Source of the DNA: Nocardioides eburneiflavus
GTDB taxonomy: Bacteria > Actinomycetota > Actinomycetes > Propionibacteriales > Nocardioidaceae
DNA length: 64,000 nt
Direction of reading: 5' to 3'
Assembly: GCF_004785795.1 (NCBI RefSeq)
Contig: NZ_SRRO01000001.1
Coordinates: 4,402,001 to 4,466,000, forward strand
This document shows positions 37,501-43,883 of the stretch, piece by piece. The number at the start of each line of letters is the position of its first letter. Position 1 is the first letter of the stretch. The position numbers and the translations under genes were made by a program. The notes under the pieces were generated by a model, which saw only the letters and a program-made list of their open reading frames with translations, did no database searches and was not told the origin of the DNA.

Positions 37501-38389
37501 CCTCGCCCATCTGCTTGCCGGACTTGAGGAAGCCCTCGGCGTTGCCACGGGCGGCCGACGGACCGACGTCGCGCAGGCCGGCCGAGCCGAGCGGGACCAG
37601 CCGCCGGGCGGCGTCGAGCACGTCGATCGTCGGCGCGTCGAGGCGGTCGGCGTAGCGCACGGCGTTGGTGAGCACCGTCGTGAGGCCGGCCGTGCGGGCG
37701 ACGCCGAACATCCGGGCGGCGTGGGGGGAGGTGCCCGGACCCCAGTCGCCCCGGCGGCCGCCGAGGCGGTGCGAGACCAGCTCGACGACGAGGTTCTCGC
37801 GGGGCAGCAGGTCGAGCCACGGTGCGATCGCGGCCAGGCCCAGGTCGTCGCGTCGGCGCGTCGCGGCGAGGCCCAGCTCGGAGGACGGCCCCAGCAGGGC
37901 GACCACGTGACCGCCGGCCAGGTGCGGGGCGAGCACGTCGAGGGTGGCGACCGGTCGGCCGCGCTCCCCCGCGAGGTGGACCGCGGAGACCATCCGGCAC
38001 AGCGCCGCCCACCCTGCCCGGCCGTTGGCCAGGAACGTCACCCGCGGACTGCCCGGCCCGTCGGCCGCCCCCGGCGGCGCCTCGCGGAACGCGCCCCCGC
38101 GCGTCGGCGTACGTCTGGTGTCGCGGCGGGCGGGGACCGGACCGGCTGGCCGCACCACCGACGACACCGGGGCGACCGCGAGGTCGACCCCCAGCACCGG
38201 CCTGATGCCGGCGCTGCGGGCCGCGCGGACGAACCTGACCGCACCGTAGGTGCCGTTGCGGTCGGTGAGGGCGAGGGTGTCCATGCCGTGCTCTGCGGCG
38301 CGCTCCACCAGCACGTGCGGATGGGACGCGCCGTACTGGAGGGAGTAGCCGGAGGCGACGTGCAGGTGGACGAAGGGGTCGCGCGACAC
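34541..38389 (-). CDS. dnaE2: DnaE2-type error-prone DNA polymerase III alpha subunit
   Basis: C-family polymerase paralogue used for damage tolerance and induced mutagenesis. The 1282 residues begin with a PHP domain carrying the DnaE2-type start FVHLHVASGYSLQYGASHP. The catalytic motif LPDIDVDVESARREEV is near residue 455; the OB fold near 1140 contains VVFLTVDDGTGPIDATFFDD. It is longer than the usual 1050-1100 residues because of a low-complexity Ser/Ala/Arg insertion at about 985-1045, ending in QLTLRL, which may serve as a clamp-binding motif (inference). It starts 9 bp after the HEPN gene stop and shares its transcript. It differs from DnaE1 in the PHP motif and gene neighbourhood. Confidence 0.95.
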   Translation of the reverse strand: MSRDPFVHLHVASGYSLQYGASHPHVLVERAAEHGMDTLALTDRNGTYGAVRFVRAARSAGIRPVLGVDLAVAPVSSVVRPAGPVPARRDTRRTPTRGGAFREAPPGAADGPGSPRVTFLANGRAGWAALCRMVSAVHLAGERGRPVATLDVLAPHLAGGHVVALLGPSSELGLAATRRRDDLGLAAIAPWLDLLPRENLVVELVSHRLGGRRGDWGPGTSPHAARMFGVARTAGLTTVLTNAVRYADRLDAPTIDVLDAARRLVPLGSAGLRDVGPSAARGNAEGFLKSGKQMGEVAEEVCRLAGLGDGRAGGRRLLARTRLVADRCALDPRRDLGIGEVHFPELELTGGASREQTADALLRHRCEAAIGDRYGSAPRLRIWTRLDQELLTIATLGYASYFLAVADVTDLVARMGIRRAARGSGAGSIVTYLLGISGVDPLRHGLLMERFLSPLRASLPDIDVDVESARREEVYRAILDRYGGERCATVSMMDTYRVRHAVRDVGAALGMPPGEVDAIAKAFPHVRAREARRALRDLPELRASGLGDGALDRFFGLVERLDGLPRHIAMHPCGVLLSDATLLDRTPVEASWAGFPMSQFDKDDVEELGLLKLDVLGIRMQSAMAHAVAEVERVDGVRIDLDDERQVPFDDPATFELISSARTLGVFQIESPGQRELVGKSGIETFDDIVIDISLFRPGPVKSDMVTPYLEAKQGWSSARYLHDDLRPILEQTRGVVVFHEQVIEIVARFAGVTLAEADEKRRALGATEGMAATRAWFFPRALARGYDLGLVEQLWAVLEAFASFGFCKAHAAAFALPTYQSAWLKTHWPAHFLAGVLTHDPGMYPKRLILDDARQLGVGVLGLDVNSSASSYLVEASLTGEGHAIRLSLADVKGIGSAEVARIVEARDGAPYASLSDFFHRARVARPILERLVLAGGFDGVYGIGSGEQAVHRRGRVTRRDLLLQVSELDRYARSVDRGSRARGRGPTARRTPSAESASGGSASAAAARNSSDPTLRAGSASTERHALADGGVWARAAAQSRAAGPVTPADSVQLTLRLGDEPGEPGERPSGLPEMTTLDRMRAELEILGLDVSQHAVAAYDPFLDALGVTRSRDLLRRRSRADLLVAGVKVATQTPPVRSGRRVVFLTVDDGTGPIDATFFDDAQGPHATTIFSSWLLLVRGELRRTGRRGVSVRATGAWDLPTLHGLWLGARSGEDGAALVRAELARPRDPSGEDPAGRRVLVHPSGFRVSPYSDTRPAGDPAKDVARHLWHRSPGSPG

Positions 38390-38398
38390 CTCGCTCCC

Positions 38399-38800
38399 TC
38401 AGGCGACGCTGGCGTGCGGGACCAGGCCCAGCGCCTGCTCGACGACCGCCAGGAACCGGTCGGCGTCGCGGACCAGGTCGTCCGCCTCGCGCTCCGTCAC
38501 CGCTCGGGTCGACCCTGCCTCGGCGGCCGCCCGCTTGGCGGCACCGGCGGCGAAGAAGGTCGCCCACTCCGAGAGCTCCGGTGCGACCTCGGCGAGCAGG
38601 ACCCAGGCGTTCTTCTGCCGCCGCGCGCGCGGGGCGGGCCGGGCGCGCGCCGCCAGCAGGGCCGCCGCGGCGCACAGGGCCGCCACGTGGGCGCAGGCGT
38701 AGCGGGTGGGCACGTCGCGAGCGGTGATCGCGTCGCGCAGGGACGTCGCGGAGCGCTCGAGGTAGGAGTGGGCGGTGGCCGGCAGCATGTGGGGACCCAT
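38399..38800 (-). CDS. SAV_6107-family HEPN-like protein
   Basis: 133 residues from the ATG at 38800, with GGGGG 6 nt upstream and 10 bp after the DUF6504 stop. All-helical HEPN plan: SYLERSATSLRDAITARDVPTRYACAHVAALCAAAALL, then a basic strip ARPAPRARRQKNAW, then WVLLAEVAPELSEWATFFA. The catalytic R-x4-6-H of ribonuclease HEPNs is visible as RYACAH, so RNA cleavage is possible but unproven. The family is named for S. avermitilis SAV_6107. Location between DUF6504 and dnaE2 ties it to the mutagenesis operon. Confidence 0.8.
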   Translation of the reverse strand: MGPHMLPATAHSYLERSATSLRDAITARDVPTRYACAHVAALCAAAALLAARARPAPRARRQKNAWVLLAEVAPELSEWATFFAAGAAKRAAAEAGSTRAVTEREADDLVRDADRFLAVVEQALGLVPHASVA

Positions 38801-38810
38801 CGGTGCCCCC

Positions 38811-39143
38811 TCAGTCCAGGCAGCCGACGAGCTGCCAGCGCCCATCGGTCCAGTCGAAGGACAGGTCGAAGACGCCGTAGGTGTCCTCGTCACCGGCGAC
38901 GGTGCGTGCGCTCCGCCTGGCGCCCGGCCCGCGGCCCGCCTCCACCCGCCAGAGCTCACGCTCGGCGACGAGGTCGGCGGCCGCGTGCCGCACGTCGTCG
39001 TGCGCCCCCTGCCACCAGGGACCGGTCTCCACCCAGTGCGCGACCACGGTGCGCACCTTCCACAGCCTGCCCCGCCACAGGAACTGGTCAGGGTCCTCGG
39101 CCTCGCCCCGTCGCACCTCGACGGGGTCGTCGTACTGCCTCAT
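38811..39143 (-). CDS. DUF6504 family protein
   Basis: 110 residues from the ATG at 39143, with GAGGAGG about 5 nt upstream. Conserved pieces are MRQYDDPVEVRRG, DQFLWRGRLWKVRTVVAHWVETGPWW and a C-terminal YGVFDLSFDWTDGRWQLVGCLD. DUF6504 genes are typically found next to dnaE2 or Y-family polymerases in actinobacteria, so a role in translesion synthesis is inferred. First gene of the LexA-box operon. Confidence 0.88.
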   Translation of the reverse strand: MRQYDDPVEVRRGEAEDPDQFLWRGRLWKVRTVVAHWVETGPWWQGAHDDVRHAAADLVAERELWRVEAGRGPGARRSARTVAGDEDTYGVFDLSFDWTDGRWQLVGCLD

Positions 39144-39223
39144 CGCGCCTCCTCGCACATCCGTCGACCCCGCGGCCGACCCGGGCAGCGGTGGGGGTCG
39201 AGGTCACCGCCACCCGGGCCGCA

Positions 39224-39239
39224 TCGAACATCTGTTCGA
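39224..39239. promoter_or_regulatory. Perfect LexA (SOS) box
   Basis: TCGAAC-ATCT-GTTCGA exactly matches the actinobacterial SOS box TCGAAC(N4)GTTCGA. It lies 80 bp upstream of the DUF6504 start and just downstream of the candidate -10, where bound LexA would block transcription. Confidence 0.92.
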
Positions 39240-39248
39240 ACACCGCGA

Positions 39249-39279
39249 ACGGTACTACCCCCCACCGACAGTCCGTCAA
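39249..39279 (-). promoter_or_regulatory. Candidate promoter of the SOS operon
   Basis: -35 TTGACG (39274-39279). Possible -10 elements are TACCGT (39249-39254, 19-bp spacer) or TAGTAC (39252-39257, 16-bp spacer). The start point would fall at about 39243-39247, next to the LexA box. Confidence 0.65.
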
Positions 39280-39334
39280 GGGCCGGTCGTCAGGTGGTGG
39301 AGGACGCGCGGAGGACCGGCGCCACGGCGGAGCC

Positions 39335-39802
39335 TCAGCCCCGGCGCAGGAAGTCGGTGGTCTCCCGGCGCCACAGGAAGAACGAGAGCACCAGGCCCTC
39401 GAGGATCACCAGCGCCGACAGCACCACGAAGATCACCGGGAGGTGCGAGTCGAGGCAGACGACGCCGACGAGGACCCCGACCCCGGCGGTGGCGGCGAGC
39501 ACCGGGCGGGTCCACCCGTGGCCGCCGACGAAGAACGACCCGAGCACCAGCGCGAGCACGGCGAAACCGACGAACGCCACCACGGCGAGCGCCACGAACC
39601 CCGGCACGATGGGGCTCTCGCGCAGCTGCGCGATGCCGCCCTGGGCCAGGATCTCCTGCGCCGACGGGTTGCCCTCGGCCCAGCCGAGGATCACCTCGTC
39701 GCGCATCCACCAGATCAGCAGCGTGATCACGCCGGCGGTGGCCACGATCAGTCCGAGCACTCGCATGCTGTTGACCACGGATCCGGGCAGGTCGCGCGCC
39801 AT
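39335..39802 (-). CDS. Four-helix membrane protein of unknown function
   Basis: 155 residues with four membrane segments: about 12-32 (VLGLIVATAGVITLLIWWM), 68-90 (GFVALAVVAFVGFAVLALVL), 98-115 and 122-145. The C-terminus is charged and cytoplasmic (WRRETTDFLRRG). ATG at 39802, with AGGGGAG about 7 nt upstream. Divergent from the YbaK gene. No family recognised. Confidence 0.8.
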   Translation of the reverse strand: MARDLPGSVVNSMRVLGLIVATAGVITLLIWWMRDEVILGWAEGNPSAQEILAQGGIAQLRESPIVPGFVALAVVAFVGFAVLALVLGSFFVGGHGWTRPVLAATAGVGVLVGVVCLDSHLPVIFVVLSALVILEGLVLSFFLWRRETTDFLRRG

Positions 39803-39837
39803 CTGAAACTCCCCTGAGGCTCGTCGTCGTTCGTCGC

Positions 39838-39843
39838 TAGGCT
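39838..39843 (+). promoter_or_regulatory. -10 for a leaderless ybaK-type mRNA
   Basis: TAGGCT, 6 nt before the ATG at 39850, leaving no room for a ribosome binding site. Confidence 0.65.
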
Positions 39844-39849
39844 CGGATC

Positions 39850-40323
39850 ATGGCGACCGAGCACGCATCCATCACCTCGTTCCGAGGCGACCTCGTCCGG
39901 CGCGGCGGCACCGGTGACGTGGTCATCCTGCCCGACAGCGCCCACACTGCGGCACTCGCCGCGGCGGCGCTGGGCTGCGAGGTCGGCGCGATCGCCAACA
40001 GCCTGCTCTTCGACGGCGACGGAGGACCCGTCCTCATCCTCACCTCGGGGGCCCATCGCGTGGACACCACGACGGTCGCCGAGCGCATAGGCGTGGGCCG
40101 CCTGGAGCGCGCCGACCCCGACTTCGTGCGCCGCCACACCGGGCAGGTGATCGGCGGGGTCTCTCCCATCGACCATCCCGCCCCCGTCCCGACGTGGATC
40201 GACCCGTGGCTGCGGCAGCACGAGGTCGTGTGGGCCGCGGCCGGGCACCCGTCGGCGGTGTTCTCGACGACCTACGACGAGCTGGTCGCGATGACCGGTG
40301 CCGTCGAGGTCGAGGTCGTCTGA
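39850..40323 (+). CDS. YbaK/EbsC family aminoacyl-tRNA deacylase-like protein
   Basis: 157-residue single-domain trans-editing type protein. Family pieces: TAALAAAALGCEVGAIANSLLF, the lysine-less LILTSGAHRVDT, ERIGVGRLERADPDFVRRHTGQVIGGVSPIDHP, and AGHPSAVFSTTYDELVAMTG. Members hydrolyse mischarged tRNA such as Cys- or Ala-tRNAPro. Here the usual SG.hrlD lysine context is replaced by SGAHRVD, so the substrate is uncertain. Confidence 0.88.
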   Translation: MATEHASITSFRGDLVRRGGTGDVVILPDSAHTAALAAAALGCEVGAIANSLLFDGDGGPVLILTSGAHRVDTTTVAERIGVGRLERADPDFVRRHTGQVIGGVSPIDHPAPVPTWIDPWLRQHEVVWAAAGHPSAVFSTTYDELVAMTGAVEVEVV

Positions 40324-40334
40324 GGGGACAGCAC

Positions 40335-40925
40335 GTGGACGCACTGGCGCTGACCTTCTCGAGCGGGTGGGCGAGCGGCATCAACGCCTACCTCGTCGTG
40401 CTGGTGCTCGGCATCTCCGACCGGGTCGGGTCGTTCGCCGAGATCCCCGACGTGCTGGGCCGGTGGGACGTGCTGGCCGCGGCCGGATTCATGTACGCGA
40501 TGGAGTTCATCGCCGACAAGATCCCCTACATCGACTCGACCTGGGACGCGATCTCCACCGCCGTCCGCCCCACGGCGGGCGCGGTCATCGGCGTCCTGCT
40601 CGCCGGGGACGCCTCCTCCCTCGACCAGGCCGTGCTGGGAGTCGTGGGCGGCGGCACCGCGCTGCTCAGCCACCTGGTCAAGGCCGGCAGTCGGCTGGCG
40701 ATCAACACCTCGCCCGAGCCGGTGACCAACATCGCGGCCAGCCTCGCCGAGGACGCCGCGGTCCTGGTCGTGGTGTGGTTCGCGATTGAGCACCCCCGCG
40801 CTGCCGCGGCCGTCGCCGGCGTCCTGCTGCTGCTGGGACTGGTCGTCGTCCACCTCCTCGCCCGCCTGGTCCGCAGGGGCTGGCGCCGGTGGAGGCAGGA
40901 GGAGCCCTTCCACCAGGTCGCCTGA
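40335..40925 (+). CDS. DUF4126 membrane protein
   Basis: 196 residues starting with GTG at 40335 (GAGGGG 9 nt upstream), 11 bp after the YbaK-type gene, so probably co-transcribed. Four to five hydrophobic segments are visible; signature stretches are SGWASGINAYLVVLVLGI, YAMEFIADKIPYIDSTWDA, and NTSPEPVTNIAASLAEDAAV. Function unknown. Confidence 0.85.
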   Translation: MDALALTFSSGWASGINAYLVVLVLGISDRVGSFAEIPDVLGRWDVLAAAGFMYAMEFIADKIPYIDSTWDAISTAVRPTAGAVIGVLLAGDASSLDQAVLGVVGGGTALLSHLVKAGSRLAINTSPEPVTNIAASLAEDAAVLVVVWFAIEHPRAAAAVAGVLLLLGLVVVHLLARLVRRGWRRWRQEEPFHQVA

Positions 40926-40943
40926 GGTCCACCGGTCGGGCTC

Positions 40944-40949
40944 TAGTGT
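40944..40949 (+). promoter_or_regulatory. -10 for a leaderless flavoprotein mRNA
   Basis: TAGTGT, 6 nt before the GTG at 40956. Confidence 0.6.
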
Positions 40950-40955
40950 TCCCCC

Positions 40956-42272
40956 GTGGCTCGCGTGGTGGTGGTCGGTGGTGGCTTCGGTGGCATGGCT
41001 GCGGCCGCGCGCCTGGCCAAGCTCGGCCACGAGGTCACCCTGGTGGAGCGCTCCGACCACCTCGGCGGCGCCCTGTCGACGGTCGAGCACGACGGCTTCG
41101 CGTGGGACGCCGGGCCGAGCAGCACGCTCCTGCCGGCAGTCGTCCGCGACCTCTTCCGCAAGTCCGGACGCCCGCTGGAGCGCGAGGTCGACCTGCAGTC
41201 CCTGCCCCTCGTCCGCGAGCACCGCTTCGCCGACGGCACGTCCCTGCGGCTGCCCGGCGGCTCGCGCGCCGCGCAGCTCGACGCCTTCGACGCGCTGGCG
41301 CCCGGCCTCGGTCAGCAGTGGGTCGACCACGTGGCGTCGTACGGCGACCTGTGGGAGCTGCTCCGCAAGGAGTGGTACGAGCGCCCGTACGACCCCGACG
41401 TCGCGCCGCGCGAGCTGACCGCGCTGCTCGACCGGCGCGAGTCGCTGCACAAGCGCCTGCGCCGGACCCTCCGCGACGAACGGCTGCGCCTCGTCGCCGG
41501 CCACCGGCTCGTCATGGACGGCCACGACCTGCGTGACGCCCCGGTCCTCGCCGGGGTCGACTCCTACCTCGAGCAGCGCTTCGGCACCTGGACCGTCCCC
41601 GGCGGCCTCGCGGCGCTCGGCACCGCGATGGCCGATCGGCTCGTCCTGCGGGGCGTGACCGTCCTGACCGGCACCAGCGCCACCGACCTCGTCGTCCGCG
41701 ACGGCCGCGTGGCAGCCGTGCAGGTCGCGGCGGGCGAGGTCGACGCCGACCTCGTGGTGGTCGCCATCGACCCGCGCCGCCTGCCCGTGCTGGCGGCGTA
41801 CGTCCGGCGCACCGTTCCCGCCTTCCCGCCGGTCGTGTGCCACGTCGGCCTCGACGGCGCGGGCGCGGAGCTGCCCGACCTGCCCCACGAGGTGGCGCTG
41901 CACGGCGACCCGCTGCTCGTCGTCCGTACGGGCGGGCGGGCGCCCGACGGCGGCGCGGCCTGGACGGTGCTGGCACGCGGCCGGATCGCCGAGGACGTCC
42001 TGACGGCGCTGGCGCGCCACGGCCTCGACGTGCGCGGCCAGGTCGTCACCCGGGTCGACCGGACGCCGCGCGACCTCGTCGAGGCGTGGGGCGGCTCACC
42101 GCACGGCGTGCAGTGGCAGGGCCCGCGCACCGCACGGACGCGTCTGGGCCCGCGTACGCCGATCACGGGCGTGCTCACGGCAGGTGCCCACGCCACCACG
42201 GGCTCCGGGCTTCCGTTCGCCGGGCTCAGCGCCGCGCTGGTCGCCGACGTCGTCGGCCGCGCGGGTCAGTAG
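40956..42272 (+). CDS. Phytoene desaturase-like FAD-dependent oxidoreductase
   Basis: 438 residues. The N-terminal FAD-binding Rossmann fold is clear (VVVVGGGFGGMAAAARLA, then LVERSDHLGGALSTV with the acidic ribose-binding Glu). The C-terminal signature GVLTAGAHATTGSGLPFAGLSAALVADVV completes the FAD site. The middle region (VPGGLAALGTAMADRL) matches CrtI-like proteins. A carotenoid or other isoprenoid substrate is possible but unproven; a polyprenyl synthase gene lies 1.6 kb away. No phytoene synthase is seen. Its stop overlaps the convergent SIMPL gene by 7 bp. Confidence 0.85.
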   Translation: MARVVVVGGGFGGMAAAARLAKLGHEVTLVERSDHLGGALSTVEHDGFAWDAGPSSTLLPAVVRDLFRKSGRPLEREVDLQSLPLVREHRFADGTSLRLPGGSRAAQLDAFDALAPGLGQQWVDHVASYGDLWELLRKEWYERPYDPDVAPRELTALLDRRESLHKRLRRTLRDERLRLVAGHRLVMDGHDLRDAPVLAGVDSYLEQRFGTWTVPGGLAALGTAMADRLVLRGVTVLTGTSATDLVVRDGRVAAVQVAAGEVDADLVVVAIDPRRLPVLAAYVRRTVPAFPPVVCHVGLDGAGAELPDLPHEVALHGDPLLVVRTGGRAPDGGAAWTVLARGRIAEDVLTALARHGLDVRGQVVTRVDRTPRDLVEAWGGSPHGVQWQGPRTARTRLGPRTPITGVLTAGAHATTGSGLPFAGLSAALVADVVGRAGQ

Positions 42273-42868
42273 GCCAGCTCCCACACGACCGTCACCGAGC
42301 TGGTCACCGTCGTCTCCCCCGCTTCGAGGGTGGATTCGCGTGCCATCGCCATCCTCGGCATCGGCGACGGGCCGTTGCCGGCATCGCCCTCGACGATGCT
42401 CTGCACCGGTCCCAGCCCGGCGCCCGCCATCCGCGCGAGCTGCGCGGCGCGCTCGCGGGCGTCGTGGAACGCGGCCTCCCGCGCCTTGTCGCCGGCGCCG
42501 TGGTCCTCGGTGACCTCCAGACCGACGCTGTCGATCGCGAGTCCGTCACCGACCTCGGCCGCGAGCGCGGCGAGCATCGTGCCGGCACCGGCGAGGTCGG
42601 CGCACCCGATCGCATAGGAGTGCCGGGCCTCGAAGCCCTGCTGGTAGCCGGTGCCGTCGTGCCACGGCCACACCGTGATGCCGGTCGAGGCGATGCGCCG
42701 TTCCTCGGTGTGGCGCCGGGCGACCTCGGCGATCGACGCGGCGGCCGACGTCATCGCCGCGTACGCCTCGGCGACCCCGCTCCCCCGCGCGACGGCCGCC
42801 AGGCGGACGACTGCGCTGTCCGGGGCGACCCTGCTGGTGCCGGTCCCGGTGACCGTGACGGTGAACAT
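42266..42868 (-). CDS. SIMPL (DUF541) domain protein
   Basis: 200 residues from the ATG at 42868. The pattern VTVTGTGTSRVAPDSAVVRLAAVARG at the N-terminus, then IASTGITVWPWHDGTGYQQGFEARHSY and a C-terminal AGETTVTSSVTVVWELAY, matches the SIMPL family. No signal peptide is seen in this version, so it is probably cytoplasmic. TACCGT lies 7 nt before the ATG (leaderless); a GTG at 42877 overlaps the -10 and is less likely. Function unclear. Confidence 0.85.
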   Translation of the reverse strand: MFTVTVTGTGTSRVAPDSAVVRLAAVARGSGVAEAYAAMTSAAASIAEVARRHTEERRIASTGITVWPWHDGTGYQQGFEARHSYAIGCADLAGAGTMLAALAAEVGDGLAIDSVGLEVTEDHGAGDKAREAAFHDARERAAQLARMAGAGLGPVQSIVEGDAGNGPSPMPRMAMARESTLEAGETTVTSSVTVVWELAY

Positions 42869-42875
42869 GCCGCTC

Positions 42876-42881
42876 ACGGTA
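42876..42881 (-). promoter_or_regulatory. -10 for a leaderless SIMPL mRNA
   Basis: TACCGT (minus strand), 7 nt before the ATG at 42868. Confidence 0.6.
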
Positions 42882-42917
42882 GTGGCGACCTCGCGGCCCG
42901 GACAGGCTCCGGTGCGC

Positions 42918-43820
42918 TCAGACGGTGATGCGCAGGTTGCCGAAGATCTCCCGCGTCGCCTTGGACCGGTTGAGCGTGTAGAAGTGCAGCCCGGGCGCGC
43001 CCGCGTCGAGCAGCGCCTCGCAGAGCTCGGTCGCGATGGCGATGCCCTCGGCCCGCAGCCGCTGCGGGTCGTCGGCGTACGGCGTGAGGCGCGCGACGAC
43101 CTCGGCGGGCAGCTGGCGGCGGGACAGCTCGGCCATCCGCTCCATCGAGCGCAGGTTCAGGATCGGCATGATGCCGGGGATGATCGGCAGGTCGGCCCCG
43201 GCGGCCGCGGCCCGCTCCACCAGGCCGACGTAGTCGGAGGCTCGCAGCACCATGTCGGTCACGGCGAACTCGGCACCGGCGTCGTACTTCGCCCGGAGCA
43301 CGCGCGCGTCGTGGTCGAGGTCGGTCGCCTCGACGTGCCCCTCGGGGAACGCGGCGACACCGATGCGCAGGTCGGTGCGCTCGCGGATCAGCGCGACCAG
43401 CTCGTTGGCGTAGGTGAGGCCGCCGTCGGTGGGGGTCCAGGGCGACCCCGGCCCGCCCGGCGGGTCCCCGCGCAGCGCCATCACGTGGCGTACGCCGGCC
43501 TCGCCCAGGTCGCGGAGGATGGCGATCAGCTCGTCGGTCGTGTGGCCGACGCAGGTGAGGTGCGCCACCGGCAGCATGCTGGTCTCGCGGGCGATCCGCG
43601 CGGTGATGGCGACGGTGCGGTCGCGGGTCGTGCCGCCGGCGCCGTAGGTCACCGACACGAACGTCGGGCCGTAGGGCTCGAGCTCGGTGATCGCCTGCCA
43701 GAGCTGCTCCTCGCCCGCGGCGTCCTTGGGCGGGAAGAACTCGAACGAGAAGGAGCGCTCGCCGCTGTCGAGGCGCTCGCGCATGCTCAGCCCCCGGCCG
43801 CCGTCCCATCCGTGCGTCAT
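42918..43820 (-). CDS. metF: 5,10-methylenetetrahydrofolate reductase
   Basis: Reduces methylene-THF to methyl-THF for methionine synthesis. 300-residue TIM barrel with SFEFFPPKDAAGEEQL, VSVTYGAGGTTRDRTV, HLTCVGHTTDEL, ALRGDPPGGPG, GVAAFPEGHVEA and PGIMPILN. The ATG at 43820 is supported by TAGGCT 7 nt upstream (leaderless); a later ATG at 43784 is possible. Divergent from the polyprenyl synthase gene, as in M. tuberculosis Rv2172c/Rv2173 (recalled). Confidence 0.95.
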   Translation of the reverse strand: MTHGWDGGRGLSMRERLDSGERSFSFEFFPPKDAAGEEQLWQAITELEPYGPTFVSVTYGAGGTTRDRTVAITARIARETSMLPVAHLTCVGHTTDELIAILRDLGEAGVRHVMALRGDPPGGPGSPWTPTDGGLTYANELVALIRERTDLRIGVAAFPEGHVEATDLDHDARVLRAKYDAGAEFAVTDMVLRASDYVGLVERAAAAGADLPIIPGIMPILNLRSMERMAELSRRQLPAEVVARLTPYADDPQRLRAEGIAIATELCEALLDAGAPGLHFYTLNRSKATREIFGNLRITV

Positions 43821-43827
43821 GCGCAAC

Positions 43828-43833
43828 AGCCTA
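43828..43833 (-). promoter_or_regulatory. -10 for a leaderless metF mRNA
   Basis: TAGGCT (minus strand), 7 nt before the ATG at 43820. Confidence 0.6.
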
Positions 43834-43871
43834 CGGACGACCGCGGCCGACGGTGCTCCCGTCCCACTGTT

Positions 43872-43877
43872 TAGGCT
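43872..43877 (+). promoter_or_regulatory. -10 for a leaderless polyprenyl synthase mRNA
   Basis: TAGGCT, 6 nt before the GTG at 43884. The sequence lies in a 63-bp divergent gap with metF. Confidence 0.65.
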
Positions 43878-43883
43878 GGATTG

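Noticed and set aside
35309..39817. 1502-codon plus-strand open frame opposite dnaE2 and neighbours
   Set aside because: Crosses four real genes on the other strand and shows only antisense-type composition.
41512..42199. Minus-strand frames opposite the flavoprotein gene
   Set aside because: Arg/Pro-rich shadows without family motifs; the plus strand has intact FAD motifs.
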